64,000 nt of DNA from an uncultured Christensenellaceae bacterium (GCA_910587455.1 CAJULK010000011.1:5304-69303), one strand, 5' to 3'; shown: positions 43,972 through 54,555, numbered from the stretch's first letter. Notes: generated by a model from the sequence alone, not told the origin. Made by a program: numbers and translations.

Positions 43972-44970
43972 CTATTTGCACATTGCGCTTTGCAATGCCG
44001 TCATAGCTACGACATTTACAACGTCTTCGCTGCTGCAACCGCGCGAAAGATCGTTTACAGGCTTGTTGAAACCTTGACAAATCGGGCCTATGGCTTCCGC
44101 GCCCGCAAGCCTTTGTACTAATTTGTATCCTATGTTTCCCGCTTGGAGATCGGGGAATATCAAAACGTTAGCCTTCCCTGCGACTGTGCTGCCGGGGGCT
44201 TTAAGGTCGGCTACGGTGGGGACAAGCGCCGCGTCCGCCTGAAGTTCGCCGTCAATTTGAAGATCGGGACGAGCAGACTTGACTATTTCGAGCGCTTTTG
44301 TGACTTTGTCGATCAGTTCGCCTTTTGCGGAACCTTTTGTCGAATACGACAGCAACGCAACTCTCGGCGAAATACCCGTAATGGCTACTGCAGTATCCGC
44401 AGATGCCGCGGCTATGTCCGCAAGCTGATCGGCGTCGGGATTGGGATTGACGGCGCAATCGCCGAACACCATTATACCGTTTTCGCCGTACTTCGAATCG
44501 CTGTTCAGCACCATTATAAAACACGAGCTTACGGTCTTTATGCCGGGCGCTGTTTTAATGATTTGCAATGCGGGACGCAAAACGTCGCCTGTTGCGTTGA
44601 CAGAACCCGCTACCATACCGTCGGCCTCGCCGCGTTTGACCATGAGTACCCCGAAATACAGCGGGTCTTTTGCAAGCCTGCGCGCTCCGTCGAGATCGAG
44701 ACCTTTTGCCTTTCTGAGATCGTACAACAACTGTGCATACGGCTCGGTGTCGATCTCGTTGACATCAACTATTTTAATTGTGCCGAGATCGGCGCCGGGG
44801 CATTTTTGGGCTATTGTTTTAGGATTGCCTATGAGGACAATACTCGCGATACCTTCGGACTGAGCCTTAATCGCTGCGGTAATTATGCGCGGTTCTTCGC
44901 CTTCAGCCAATACTATGGTCTTTTTGAGCCGAGTCGCTTTTTGACGAATTTGCTTCAATAAATCGCTCAT
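43972..44970 (-). CDS. pta: phosphate acetyltransferase
   Basis: 332 aa, the short form without the N-terminal regulatory domain. Converts acetyl-CoA and phosphate to acetyl phosphate for ATP production in fermentation. Motifs: VLAEGEEPRI, KRGEADGMVAGS, VFGDCAVNPNPDADQLADIA, LLSYSTKGSAKGE, DGELQADAALVP, FPDLQAGNIGYKLVQRL. No acetate kinase gene is adjacent. AAAGGAG 6 bases before the ATG. Likely co-transcribed with prmA, since no terminator separates them. Confidence 0.95.
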   Translation of the reverse strand: MSDLLKQIRQKATRLKKTIVLAEGEEPRIITAAIKAQSEGIASIVLIGNPKTIAQKCPGADLGTIKIVDVNEIDTEPYAQLLYDLRKAKGLDLDGARRLAKDPLYFGVLMVKRGEADGMVAGSVNATGDVLRPALQIIKTAPGIKTVSSCFIMVLNSDSKYGENGIMVFGDCAVNPNPDADQLADIAAASADTAVAITGISPRVALLSYSTKGSAKGELIDKVTKALEIVKSARPDLQIDGELQADAALVPTVADLKAPGSTVAGKANVLIFPDLQAGNIGYKLVQRLAGAEAIGPICQGFNKPVNDLSRGCSSEDVVNVVAMTALQSAMCK

Positions 44971-45028
44971 TCTGTCTCCTTTCTGTTTACAAAACTGTTT
45001 TTTTATGGTACAATTCCATACGAATATT

Positions 45029-45057
45029 ATTATACTCTATATTATTTTCAAAGTAAA
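45029..45057 (-). promoter_or_regulatory. promoter of pta
   Basis: On the minus strand TTTACT (45052-45057), 17 bases, perfect TATAAT (45029-45034). The divergent tmcAL promoter must lie in the same 96-base gap; TATACT (45031-45036) or TATATT (45038-45043) are candidates. Confidence 0.65.
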
Positions 45058-45066
45058 GTATTTAAC

Positions 45067-46254
45067 ATGAATAATTGTGCAGTCATTTGCGAATACAATC
45101 CGTTTCACAGCGGACACAAATATCAGATAGAGCATATTCGCGAGCTATCCGTAGACCGTATATTTTGCATAATGAGCGGATCGTTTATTCAGTCCGCGAT
45201 GCCAGCGTTTTGTGATAAATCGTTGCGTGCGGAGTGTGCTGTTGCGTGCGGCGCCGATGCCGTGATAGAACTTCCGACCGTATTTTGCACGGCAAGCGCC
45301 CATGCATTTGCGGAAGGCGGACTACGAATAGTAAAAGATATCTGCGGAATACGCTATCTTGCCATGGGCGCAACTGCCGAAAAATCGGATATTTTGCGTA
45401 TCGCCGAAGTTAAAATCAACCATGCCGACGAATTCGAAAAGCGGCGGAAGGACTTTTTACGGTGCGGAAAAAGTTATAATTTTGCAACGGTTTCCGCACT
45501 CTGTGAAATCGTATCTCTCGAATATCCCGAACATAGTACGTCAGTAGAAAAGATATTCACGGATCCGAACAATATATTATGTATTGAATATATCGAAGCG
45601 ATCAATAAGTTTGCACCGAATATCGAACCGCTTATTATACCCCGCCTCGGAACGGCGTATAACGATAGGTCTCGGCACGGAGTAAACATTTCCGCAACGG
45701 CGATACGCAGCGCCGAATCCGACGGCGATTTCGACAGCGTATCAGACTATATTCCGCACGGTTTCGAGAAGATCAAGAAATGGCGTGCCGCTTATGCACC
45801 AAATATCGACGCGTACAAAAAAATATTGATGTATGCGGTCAAAACTATGCCGGAGGAGCAAATATCCGCTCTGCGCCATTCGGCGCACGGCATGGAATTT
45901 CTTATAAAAAAAGCAGCTCGCATTGCCGATTTGGATATTTTGCTTAATTCAGAAGATTGCAAAAAATACGGAAAGAAACGTTTAATGCGTTTGTTTTATG
46001 ACGCTGCCGTGGGAATAAACAAAAATATCACGGGAAATAAATTCGTTACAAGACTGCTGTCATGCAAAAAAGACTTCGACTTTACCGCCCTACCGCAGTT
46101 TGTGCTCTCCGACAATGCGAGCATTAAATCGTCTGCCAATTCGGATGCGGAAATTCGCAGCGTACTCGAAACAGACGAGCGGGCCACGGCTCTTTTTAAT
46201 ACTGTTTGCGGTATAGACGGCGACTACTATAATTATTCGCTTATAAAAGTATGA
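45067..46254 (+). CDS. tmcAL: tRNA(Met) cytidine acetate ligase
   Basis: 395 aa. Uses acetate and ATP to acetylate C34 of elongator tRNA-Met (ac4C). Nucleotidyltransferase-like N-terminus: CEYNPFHSGHKYQIEH with the HxGH motif, IMSGSFIQ, then VIELPTVFCTASAHAFAEGG, and ISATAIR, all in YlbM/TmcAL proteins. No clear Shine-Dalgarno precedes the ATG (TTAAC). Overlaps the next gene by ATGA. Confidence 0.9.
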   Translation: MNNCAVICEYNPFHSGHKYQIEHIRELSVDRIFCIMSGSFIQSAMPAFCDKSLRAECAVACGADAVIELPTVFCTASAHAFAEGGLRIVKDICGIRYLAMGATAEKSDILRIAEVKINHADEFEKRRKDFLRCGKSYNFATVSALCEIVSLEYPEHSTSVEKIFTDPNNILCIEYIEAINKFAPNIEPLIIPRLGTAYNDRSRHGVNISATAIRSAESDGDFDSVSDYIPHGFEKIKKWRAAYAPNIDAYKKILMYAVKTMPEEQISALRHSAHGMEFLIKKAARIADLDILLNSEDCKKYGKKRLMRLFYDAAVGINKNITGNKFVTRLLSCKKDFDFTALPQFVLSDNASIKSSANSDAEIRSVLETDERATALFNTVCGIDGDYYNYSLIKV

Positions 46255-46721
46255 AACGCTCAATTTCTCCTGATGAAATCGAAAATTTTATCGACTCCAC
46301 ATACGGAACAGCGTTGAGGATCATAGTTTCGCAAACGGTCGGTCGGCATTTCAAAAGCGTCCATTATAAATCGAGCAAACTTATATGTGATTGCGTATGT
46401 TTGAATTTGTTGTTTAATCGAAACAGAATAACGCCGAAATCCGCGGATAAAATTATTACGTCGATTCGTAAGACTGATAAGGCTTTTTACTCGAATGTAG
46501 AAAACGTTTATAAGACTATGGGCGATGAATTCGGAGATTACGCAAAAACCGTGTTAAAAAGCGATTACTCGGCAGTCATTTCGCTCGATATGAGAATTCC
46601 TAATTTTATAGTATACGTTATCTCTCGCGACGTAAGCGATAATTTTGTAATTAACTACGACGAAGTTTTTATGAAAGCGTTTTCTTACAAAAATTTAATG
46701 GATTCGATCGACAACCGCTAG
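46251..46721 (+). CDS. conserved-looking protein of unknown function
   Basis: 156 aa. Not recognised. Overlaps the tmcAL stop by ATGA and so is coupled to it. No membrane segment or signal peptide. Two cysteines lie in LICDCVCLN near residue 45. The C-terminal half looks alpha/beta (IPNFIVYVISRDVSDNFVINYDEVFM). It converges on mutS2 with a gap of two bases and no terminator between them. Confidence 0.6.
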   Translation: MKRSISPDEIENFIDSTYGTALRIIVSQTVGRHFKSVHYKSSKLICDCVCLNLLFNRNRITPKSADKIITSIRKTDKAFYSNVENVYKTMGDEFGDYAKTVLKSDYSAVISLDMRIPNFIVYVISRDVSDNFVINYDEVFMKAFSYKNLMDSIDNR

Positions 46722-46723
46722 AC

Positions 46724-49042
46724 TCATTTGATTTCCGCGATCGTAACTCCGGTGTCGCCCTCTCCGTAACGTCCGTATCTGTACGATTTTATTCTCGGTT
46801 GTTTTTTGAGATAGTTTTGCACGCCTTTTCCGAGCGCGCCCGATCCTTTTCCGTGCACTATTCTGAGCGTGCTCTGCGACGGAATATCCGAAAGTATCCT
46901 GTCTATTTGTTCGGTAGCTTCGTCGACTGTTGCGCCGAGCAACATGAGCTCTATGTTTTGTGGCGCGGGTTTTTCGTGTTTTACCGTATCGCGCTTTTTT
47001 TGCGGTTCGTCGATCAGTACGGACAACGCCGATACGGGCACATCCGTTTTTACAGATCCTATAGCAACAACGGCTTTGTTGCCGCGCACGCTGCCCACAA
47101 TGATCCCCTCTTTGTTAAGTCCGGAAATAAAAACATGCGTTCCGTCGGTAAGCTCTCGCGGTTCGGCGGCAATTCGTGCCGCCGTCGGTTTTGCCGATTG
47201 AACGGGCAACGATTCGGACAGTTTTTTAGCCGTCTTTCTCGCTGCGAAGAGTGCGGTTTCATCGGCAGATCTGAGTTTTTCTTTGATTTCGTCTATAAGT
47301 TCTTGCGCGTATTCCGAATATTCGTCGGCTTTTTGCTTGATGATCGTGCGAGCGTTGTCGTTTATGTCGCGCAGTTTGTTTTCGTATTCCGATTTGATAC
47401 GGCTGATCAGCTTTTCGTTTTCCGCGGTTTCTTTGAGCATAGCCGCGCACCTGTCGCGGTCGGCGGCAGCCGCGTTGCGAATTTGCTCCGCCTCGCGCAT
47501 TATCTTTTCAAGCGCGACTTTTTCGACGCTCAAAGCAGCTTTGGCATCATTGATGATCCCCTTGTCAAGCCCGAGACGTTCTGCGATTTCGAGCGCATAG
47601 CTTGATCCTGAAATTCCTTGCAAGAGCTTGTACGTCGGACGCAAATTTATGCTGTCGAACTGCATGCAGGCATTTGCTATGCCGTCGCAGCCGAGCGCAA
47701 ACTCTTTTACCGCATTGAAATGCGTAGTGATCACCGCGGCAGCGCCTGTATCGAGTATTTTTTTCAGCACGGCGATCGCAAGCGCCGCCCCCTCGTCGGG
47801 ATCGGTACCGTCGCCGACTTCGTCCAATAAGACGAGCGATCGGCCGTTCATTTCGGACATTATAAGCGAAATGTTTTTAATATGCGCCGAAAAAGTGCTC
47901 AATGACTGCGCTATACTCTGAGAATCGCCTATGTCGCAATATATATCGTCGAATATGCACATTTCGCTGCCGTCCGCCGCAGGAATGAACATTCCGCATC
48001 CGGACATCAGTGCGAAAAGTCCTACGGTTTTAAGCGCGACCGTTTTGCCGCCGGTATTGGGTCCCGATATCAAAAGCACGCGCTTATCGGAAAGCGTTAT
48101 ATCGACCGGAACAACCGACTGTTCGGCAATCAGCGGGTGCCTTGCTCCTTTCAAAATAATTCTTCCGCGGTTATTTAACAACGGTCTGTAAGAATCGGTG
48201 CGTTTTGCATACTCGGCTTTTGCAAAAATAACTCCGCACCGAGTCAGTATGGAGTTTCCCCTGACTAATTCGTCTGAGTTGGTCACTACAAGATTTGTCA
48301 GCGCCGCGAGTATGCGTTCGATCTCTATCTGCTCTTCCGTCTTTAACGTTATAAGTTCGTTGTTTGCTTCGACGACGGCAAACGGCTCGACAAAAACCGT
48401 AGCTCCGGTGGAAGATACGTCGTGCACAAGTCCTTTAACGTTTGTTCGACATTCGGAACGAACGGGTACAACATATCGTCCGCCGCGCACGGTCACTATA
48501 TTATCGCGTAAAAATTTGCTTATATCGCTTTGGCGAGTAAAACCGTCGAGGCGCTCTTTTAACTTAGAATTGGCTCGCAAGATCGAGCGACGAATGGAAA
48601 AAAGTTTTTCGCTCGCACTGTTTTTGATTTCTGTGTCGCTCTCTATGGCATTATCTATCGCTTTTTCGAGTTCCGAACAAGGCCTTGCCCATGAAGTAAT
48701 CGCTTTTAACGAATCGCAGTTTCCCGTTTCGTCCACGCATGATTTGAGAGAACGCAATGCCGTAATGCATTTTTTAACCGCGAGAAACTCTGACGGCTGA
48801 AGAACTGCGCCGACTTTGGCTTTTTCGATAAACGGATTAACGTCGTCGAAAGCGAGATTCGGTTTTCGGGACGCCAACACCGATAGCGCGTCCGACGTTT
48901 CTGACAACAATTTTTCAGCACTTTTAATATCCGAAGTAGGCGTCGATTTTAACAACTCGTCAGCTACAGGCTTTGCGACGGCACTGTCGGCGACTCTTTG
49001 TAGTATCAAATCGAATTCGAGATTCTTGTACAATGTATTCAT
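46724..49042 (-). CDS. mutS2: MutS2 endonuclease / ribosome rescue factor
   Basis: 772 aa. No mismatch-binding N-domain. Core and lever helices, then ATPase LLISGPNTGGKTVALKTVG (about residues 323-341), LVLLDEVGDGTDPDEGAAL, ITTHFNAVKEFA; a long coiled coil (about 505-610) with KOW-like segment after it; C-terminal Smr nuclease domain with LRIVHGKGSGALGKGVQ. Family members suppress recombination or, in B. subtilis, split collided ribosomes. The ATG directly follows the stop of the U32 peptidase gene. Confidence 0.94.
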   Translation of the reverse strand: MNTLYKNLEFDLILQRVADSAVAKPVADELLKSTPTSDIKSAEKLLSETSDALSVLASRKPNLAFDDVNPFIEKAKVGAVLQPSEFLAVKKCITALRSLKSCVDETGNCDSLKAITSWARPCSELEKAIDNAIESDTEIKNSASEKLFSIRRSILRANSKLKERLDGFTRQSDISKFLRDNIVTVRGGRYVVPVRSECRTNVKGLVHDVSSTGATVFVEPFAVVEANNELITLKTEEQIEIERILAALTNLVVTNSDELVRGNSILTRCGVIFAKAEYAKRTDSYRPLLNNRGRIILKGARHPLIAEQSVVPVDITLSDKRVLLISGPNTGGKTVALKTVGLFALMSGCGMFIPAADGSEMCIFDDIYCDIGDSQSIAQSLSTFSAHIKNISLIMSEMNGRSLVLLDEVGDGTDPDEGAALAIAVLKKILDTGAAAVITTHFNAVKEFALGCDGIANACMQFDSINLRPTYKLLQGISGSSYALEIAERLGLDKGIINDAKAALSVEKVALEKIMREAEQIRNAAAADRDRCAAMLKETAENEKLISRIKSEYENKLRDINDNARTIIKQKADEYSEYAQELIDEIKEKLRSADETALFAARKTAKKLSESLPVQSAKPTAARIAAEPRELTDGTHVFISGLNKEGIIVGSVRGNKAVVAIGSVKTDVPVSALSVLIDEPQKKRDTVKHEKPAPQNIELMLLGATVDEATEQIDRILSDIPSQSTLRIVHGKGSGALGKGVQNYLKKQPRIKSYRYGRYGEGDTGVTIAEIK

Positions 49043-51160
49043 TTATTTAAGACCTTTGTTTATGTTTCCGCGCGTATATTCGCCGCAATATTCACCCGAT
49101 AATACTTTGGATATTTCGTCGGATGACAGACCGGTGCAATCGTAAAATCTGTTTTTATATACGTGCTTCGTATCTGCGGTCAAATTATGCGGAACGTAAT
49201 TGAGAAGCTGCCAATAGCAATGCGCGAGCTTATACCGTCTGAGCGCAAACTTGCGGTTGTGTTCGTCGATTAAACAGTCATCGCCATTGCAATTAACACA
49301 TTTTCCGTAAGGACAGTGACACAATGTCATTATCGGAGCGTAACCGAACATATATGCATATACATTATCGCCGCGTATTTCGTCCGCTTCAAACGATCGA
49401 ATATGCGGAAATGCACATTCTCCTATTATATTATTCCCCACTCCGAGCAGAATAGGCTTTTCGGTAACGGCGAGCGCATACGGATTATTCGAGATCACGC
49501 CGTAGACACGATCGTCGTCTATAGCTTTAATAATGATATCTTTGTCTGCGCCGCGCATTGTTATCGGCAAATTCAACAGTATTGGCTTATCTGTTTTCGG
49601 ATACCGAATACTCGAATAATCACGCGGATTTACCGCTATATAGTCGATTTCGGATAATAGTCGCGGTTGTAGTTGTATATCGTTTTCGACCATAACGATC
49701 GTTCCGCGCCCGTCAAACTTATTGAAGTGGAGCCCGCCGTGTTCAACTCTATACCGTATAGGCGAATTAAGGTCTATCGTTGCTTTTTTGAACTTAGTAT
49801 ATGCATTGCGTCGTAGCTCGTTAAGCGCGGAAACAGGCATAAACGGTTCGCCCGCTATGTCGACTTTAATATTCGGAACAAACGGAAAGTCGGCTACTTT
49901 CTCGAAATTTTTTACAATATCGTCCGACGTTACGGCACGCGTGGCTGCGTGTTCCGATACGATCGCGCCCGTTGTATCTATGCGTACGTTTTCCCGACTC
50001 ACACAAACAGTCGGAAGCGCGCCCTCCGTTATTTTCACGCTAACGTTTATCGGTATTTTGCGCTCGGCTGTTTTTAATTCTTCGGACAGCGCGCCGTCGA
50101 AAGTGCGGCGTATTTCGTCGCCTGTTTTGCAAACGCAATCCGCCGATATTTTGCCGTTATTTACAGATGCTCCGCCTACTTCCGCACCGCCGCGCAATAT
50201 TTTGAATCCGTCGTTTTGGTGAGGTGTAAGGTTTCGCACATAAATTTCTTTCTTGTTTATGCGGTCGATTTTTCCGACGCATACGCCCATATTGCCCTGT
50301 AATTTCGAATATATGACATCAAACGGGGCAGACTCGTCTAAGTACGCGGAACAATAATCGCCTCTGTTGTAGACGGCTTTAAGCGCATTTTTCGCGTCTT
50401 CGGAATTTATATGCGATTTATAAACACGGACAGACTGAGCAACGTATTCGTCCGAGCGCATACGCCCCTCTATCTTTACTGCGTCCACACCCAAGGCGTC
50501 GAGCTCGCCGAGCCGATCGTACAAGCATATATCCTTTGCCGAAAGATAGTATCCCGTTCCGTCGCGGAAACGGTATTTCTTTCGGCAAAGCTGCATGCAT
50601 TTGCCGCGGTTGCCGCTGTAAGACGAAGCGAGCGAAGAAAAATAACAGTTTCCCGAGAAGCATACACACAGCGCGCCTTGAACGAAAAACTCTGTTTCTA
50701 TCCCCGTCTTTTTGATGTCTGCAATATCTTGCGGAAGCGTTTCCCGAGACAGAACGGCGCGGCGTATTCCGAGATCTTTCATGACTTTTGCACCGTCTGC
50801 ATTATGGATACCCATTTGCGTACTCGCATGCAACGGAAAATCGGGAAGCAACGATTTGAGTTTTTCTATAAACCTTATGTCTTGTACGATCGCGGCGTCT
50901 ACGCCCAAATCGTATGCATGTTTTGCCGAATAGAGCGCGTCGCGCATTTCCCGATCTTTTATGAGGGTGTTCAATGTGACAAATATCTTAGTCCCGAACA
51001 GATGCGCGTACTCGACAGCCGATTTTAATTCGTCTGTATCGAAGTTTCGGGCTTTTGCCCGCGCACCGAAACGCGGCATACCTACATATACCGCGTCGGC
51101 ACCGGCATTGACTGCGGCGCGAAGCGCCGATAAACTGCCTGCGGGCGCAACAATTTGCAT
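49043..51160 (-). CDS. U32 family peptidase, RlhA/YdcP-like long form
   Basis: 705 aa. N-terminal U32 domain: APAGSLSALRAAVNAGADAVYVG, STQMGIHN, VQGALCVCFSGNCYFSS, RGKCMQLCR and KIEGRMRSDEY. The four cysteines at GALC..., SGNC, GKC and QLCR match the iron-sulfur type ligands of RlhA/TrhP relatives, which hydroxylate rRNA or tRNA bases from prephenate. A C-terminal DUF3656-like region (~370-480) and a last Cys-rich piece (CHCPYGKCVNCNGDDC, then about 80 residues) follow. Probably an RNA hydroxylase rather than a protease. TGATG overlap with pheT. Confidence 0.85.
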   Translation of the reverse strand: MQIVAPAGSLSALRAAVNAGADAVYVGMPRFGARAKARNFDTDELKSAVEYAHLFGTKIFVTLNTLIKDREMRDALYSAKHAYDLGVDAAIVQDIRFIEKLKSLLPDFPLHASTQMGIHNADGAKVMKDLGIRRAVLSRETLPQDIADIKKTGIETEFFVQGALCVCFSGNCYFSSLASSYSGNRGKCMQLCRKKYRFRDGTGYYLSAKDICLYDRLGELDALGVDAVKIEGRMRSDEYVAQSVRVYKSHINSEDAKNALKAVYNRGDYCSAYLDESAPFDVIYSKLQGNMGVCVGKIDRINKKEIYVRNLTPHQNDGFKILRGGAEVGGASVNNGKISADCVCKTGDEIRRTFDGALSEELKTAERKIPINVSVKITEGALPTVCVSRENVRIDTTGAIVSEHAATRAVTSDDIVKNFEKVADFPFVPNIKVDIAGEPFMPVSALNELRRNAYTKFKKATIDLNSPIRYRVEHGGLHFNKFDGRGTIVMVENDIQLQPRLLSEIDYIAVNPRDYSSIRYPKTDKPILLNLPITMRGADKDIIIKAIDDDRVYGVISNNPYALAVTEKPILLGVGNNIIGECAFPHIRSFEADEIRGDNVYAYMFGYAPIMTLCHCPYGKCVNCNGDDCLIDEHNRKFALRRYKLAHCYWQLLNYVPHNLTADTKHVYKNRFYDCTGLSSDEISKVLSGEYCGEYTRGNINKGLK

Positions 51161-53532
51161 CAGCGCAATTTCGCTCCGTATTCTTTTTCGATAACAGCGA
51201 GAACGGATGACATTTTGGATTTTATCTCTTCATCCGAAAATGTCTTTTCCATAGGTTGCAATCTTACCGAAAACGCAACGCTTTTATATCCGTTCGGTAT
51301 TTGCTCGCCTTCGTAAATATCGAATAACTTAATATTCGATATATCGTCGCAAGCCGATTTTGCCGATGCCAGCATGTTTCCTACCGCCACGTTTTTTGCG
51401 ACTATAACGGCAAGATCTCTGTCTACGGGCTGAAGTTTGGATATAGCGGTAAACCGAGCGCTCGCAAGCGGTTTTTTGAGCGCTTCCGTAACATCGAGAT
51501 GCGCTATATAAACGTTGTTAGGCAAATCGAAATTCTCGCAAACCAACGGATGTATCTTTCCGAAATCGCCTTTTATAATGTCCGAATCTATGCTCAACGA
51601 TTGTTTGGGGTGCAGATATTTCGCAGTCGAAAGAACATACTCATGAGAAACACCGAACATATCGAGAACCTCGTTCACAAACGATTTAACAGTGTAAAAG
51701 TCACCGTCGTTGCATATCGCTATACAAAGTATGTCACGTTCGTCGGGAAGCTCTTTGACAGGCAGATCTTTCGCTATAAATACTTTTCCGAGTTCGAAAA
51801 ACCGCATTTCGTCGTTTTTACGGGCGCAGTTTCGAGCGACGGACGATAGCATAGCGCCTATCAGTTGAGTACGCATTACCGAAATGTCGCGGCTCAACGG
51901 ATTCATAATGCGTATTTCGTTACGCAGTGTATCGTTCGCATCTAAAAGAAGTTTATCGGCATTATCGGGCGACCCGAACGAAAAGTTTATTACCTCGTCC
52001 GCACCCAATGCGCGCATACGGAATTTAAGCGTTTCGACATTTCCGTCATGCGTATTGAGTCCGCCGCATGTTTGATGCGTGTTTTCGGAATGAGTGGAAA
52101 TGATATTGTCGTAACCGTAAAACCGCATAATGTCCTCGGCGAGATCGGGATATCCGTCTATGTCTTCGCGAATAAGCGGAATCGTACAGGTAAACGAATC
52201 GCCGTTTGACTCGACGGAAATACCCTGCTTTTCAAGTATGGATACCATAGTCTTTTTGTTTATATCGATACCAAGCAGGTCGCAAATCTGTTTTTTGGAT
52301 GTTTTAATTACATTTTGTTTGGGTGTTTCGATGCCGTCGGATGTAGCTTCCGCGCATATTTTGCCGCATTTCAGTTCGGAAATAAGCGCTAACGCACGAT
52401 TAGACCCAAGCTCTACAGATTGCCAATCCACACCTTTTTCGAATCGCGACGACGAATCTGAACGCAGCCCGATTTTGCGCGATGAGCGCCGAATATTGCT
52501 GCGTTCGAATCTTGCGGCTTCCAAAAACACTTCTGATGTATCGTCGAAAATGCTTGTATACTCTCCGCCCATAATGCCGGCTATTGCAAGCGGTTTGACG
52601 GAATCTGAAATAATAAGCGTGCCGTTCACATCATACTCTTTGCCGTCGAGCGCTACGAGTTTTTCGCCGGATTTTCCTTTGCGTATCACTATTTCGCCGT
52701 TGATTGCGCGACGGTCGAACGCATGAAGCGGCTGTCCGAATTCCAATAAAACATAATTGGTAATATCTACGAGATTATTTATTGCGCGAATACCGCACAT
52801 ACGAAGCCTGTCTCGCATAAACTTAGGCGAATTCGCTATTTTTACGTCCTTTATTATTCTTCCGACGTATCTGCTGCAAAGGTCTTTGCTTTCTATGCGC
52901 ACGGCGGGGATCTCGCATGTTTGTACGCATTTATACGTCATTTTGGGCATTTTGAATTTTTTATTGAGAAGTATAGCTATTTCGCGCGAAATATTTACTA
53001 TTGCCTGACAGTCGGGACGATTCGCGGTTACCGACACGTCGAGCACGGTATCGTCGAGTCCGAGCGCGTGCATAATATCGTCGCCCGCCACGCTGTCGGA
53101 CGGCAAAATCAAAATACCGTCGACCGACGCCCCGTCGATTACGTCGTCATCCACTTCGAGCTCTTTTCCCGAGCATAACATTCCGTAGCTGTCCACGCCG
53201 CGCAATTTTGCTTCCTGCAATTTTTTCCCGCCGGGAAGAGTGGCGCCGACGCGGGCAACGGGAACATAATCGCCTTTTTTAACATTCTGCGCGCCCGTAA
53301 CTATCTGAACCGTTTCTTCACCCACGTTGATTCTACATATCCACAGCTTGTCCGAATTTTCGTGCTTAACTATTTCTTCGACATGTCCCACTACGACCCC
53401 GGTTATATCAGTGCGCGGAGTTATGATCTCTTCCACTTCGAAACCTATCGAAAGAAGTTTGTCTGAAAGCTCTTGCGGCGTTATATCGCCTATATCAACA
53501 TATTCTTTTAACCAACCGATCGGTAATTTCAT
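51160..53532 (-). CDS. pheT: phenylalanyl-tRNA synthetase beta subunit
   Basis: 790 aa. Domains in order: N-terminal MKLPIGWLKEYVDIGDITPQ, tRNA-binding OB fold (about 40-150, VVGHVEEIVKHENSDKLWIC), B3/B4 editing region (RPDCQAIVNISREIA to RSSRKIGLRSDSSSRFEKG), B5, the inactive class II core, and a C-terminal FDX-ACB anticodon-binding domain (LQPVDRDLAVIVAKNVAVG, then RLQPMEKTFSDEEI). Pairs with PheS as a2b2 heterotetramer. Nine bases after pheS. Confidence 0.96.
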   Translation of the reverse strand: MKLPIGWLKEYVDIGDITPQELSDKLLSIGFEVEEIITPRTDITGVVVGHVEEIVKHENSDKLWICRINVGEETVQIVTGAQNVKKGDYVPVARVGATLPGGKKLQEAKLRGVDSYGMLCSGKELEVDDDVIDGASVDGILILPSDSVAGDDIMHALGLDDTVLDVSVTANRPDCQAIVNISREIAILLNKKFKMPKMTYKCVQTCEIPAVRIESKDLCSRYVGRIIKDVKIANSPKFMRDRLRMCGIRAINNLVDITNYVLLEFGQPLHAFDRRAINGEIVIRKGKSGEKLVALDGKEYDVNGTLIISDSVKPLAIAGIMGGEYTSIFDDTSEVFLEAARFERSNIRRSSRKIGLRSDSSSRFEKGVDWQSVELGSNRALALISELKCGKICAEATSDGIETPKQNVIKTSKKQICDLLGIDINKKTMVSILEKQGISVESNGDSFTCTIPLIREDIDGYPDLAEDIMRFYGYDNIISTHSENTHQTCGGLNTHDGNVETLKFRMRALGADEVINFSFGSPDNADKLLLDANDTLRNEIRIMNPLSRDISVMRTQLIGAMLSSVARNCARKNDEMRFFELGKVFIAKDLPVKELPDERDILCIAICNDGDFYTVKSFVNEVLDMFGVSHEYVLSTAKYLHPKQSLSIDSDIIKGDFGKIHPLVCENFDLPNNVYIAHLDVTEALKKPLASARFTAISKLQPVDRDLAVIVAKNVAVGNMLASAKSACDDISNIKLFDIYEGEQIPNGYKSVAFSVRLQPMEKTFSDEEIKSKMSSVLAVIEKEYGAKLR

Positions 53533-53541
53533 ATCGAACTC

Positions 53542-54555
53542 CTATCTGAACATGCGTAAGAACCGCACGTCGTTTTCCCACAACAACTTAATATCGTTGA
53601 TTGCGCTTGTTATCATTGTTATTCTGTCAAGCCCCATTCCGAATGCAAATCCGCTGTATTCGTCGGGATCTATACCGCAATTTTCAAGAACTTTGCGATT
53701 TACCATACCTGCGCCGAGGATCTCGATCCACCCGGTATTTTTGCAAACTCTGCAACCGCTTCCGTGGCAGTTGAAACACGAAACGTCAACTTCTACGCTC
53801 GGCTCGGTAAACGGGAAATAGCTCGGTCTGAATCTGATTTCGGTTTCGTCTCCGAATATGAATTTAGCAAATCCTTCGAGCGTACCTTTAAGGTCGCAAA
53901 GCGTTACGTGTTTATCGACTACAAGCCCCTCCATTTGATGAAACACGGGCGAGTGTGTCGAATCGTCGTCGTTTCTGAATACCCGTCCGGGGCAAATCAT
54001 TTTGATAGGCGGTTTGTTCTTTTCCATAAGCCGTATCTGCCCGCTCGACGTTTGCGTGCGCAAAAGTATGCCGTCGCTTATAAAAAACGTGTCCTGCATA
54101 TCGCGTGCGGGATGATCGGGCGGAATGTTAAGCGCTTGAAAGTTGTAGTAATCGGTTTCTATCTCGGGACTGTCGTATACTACGTAACCGTTTCCTATAA
54201 AATAATCGACGAGTTTTTTGCGCACTTGATTGACGGGGTGTGCGGCGCCGACTGTGTGAAAAGGCTTGTCGATAGATAAGTCTATTCCGTCGGAATTGAG
54301 TTTTGCTTCTATTGCATTTATATGAAGCGTTCTCTCTTTTTCGTCGCAAAGAGACAAAAGCTCGACGCGCAGATCGTTGATCATCTTACCCGCGGCGGGT
54401 TTCTCGTCCGCAGGCAATTCTTTGAGCTTGCGCATAAGTCCTGTAAGCTCCCCCGTTTTGCCGAAAAGAAGGGTTTTTATTTCCGCAAGTTCGCGTTCGG
54501 TCGTTACGTTTTGCAGTTTTTGTATTGCATCCTGTCGTATTTTGTTGAGTTCCAT
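53542..54555 (-). CDS. pheS: phenylalanyl-tRNA synthetase alpha subunit
   Basis: 337 aa. N-terminal coiled coil, then the class II catalytic core: AAHPVNQVRKKLVDYF, ARDMQDTFFI, motif 2 at GRVFRNDDDSTHSPVFHQME, FRPSYFPFTEPSVEVDV and motif 3 GFAFGMGLDRITM. Charges tRNA-Phe. GGAGG stands 6 bases before the ATG. Expression is under the T-box in the leader. Confidence 0.97.
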   Translation of the reverse strand: MELNKIRQDAIQKLQNVTTERELAEIKTLLFGKTGELTGLMRKLKELPADEKPAAGKMINDLRVELLSLCDEKERTLHINAIEAKLNSDGIDLSIDKPFHTVGAAHPVNQVRKKLVDYFIGNGYVVYDSPEIETDYYNFQALNIPPDHPARDMQDTFFISDGILLRTQTSSGQIRLMEKNKPPIKMICPGRVFRNDDDSTHSPVFHQMEGLVVDKHVTLCDLKGTLEGFAKFIFGDETEIRFRPSYFPFTEPSVEVDVSCFNCHGSGCRVCKNTGWIEILGAGMVNRKVLENCGIDPDEYSGFAFGMGLDRITMITSAINDIKLLWENDVRFLRMFR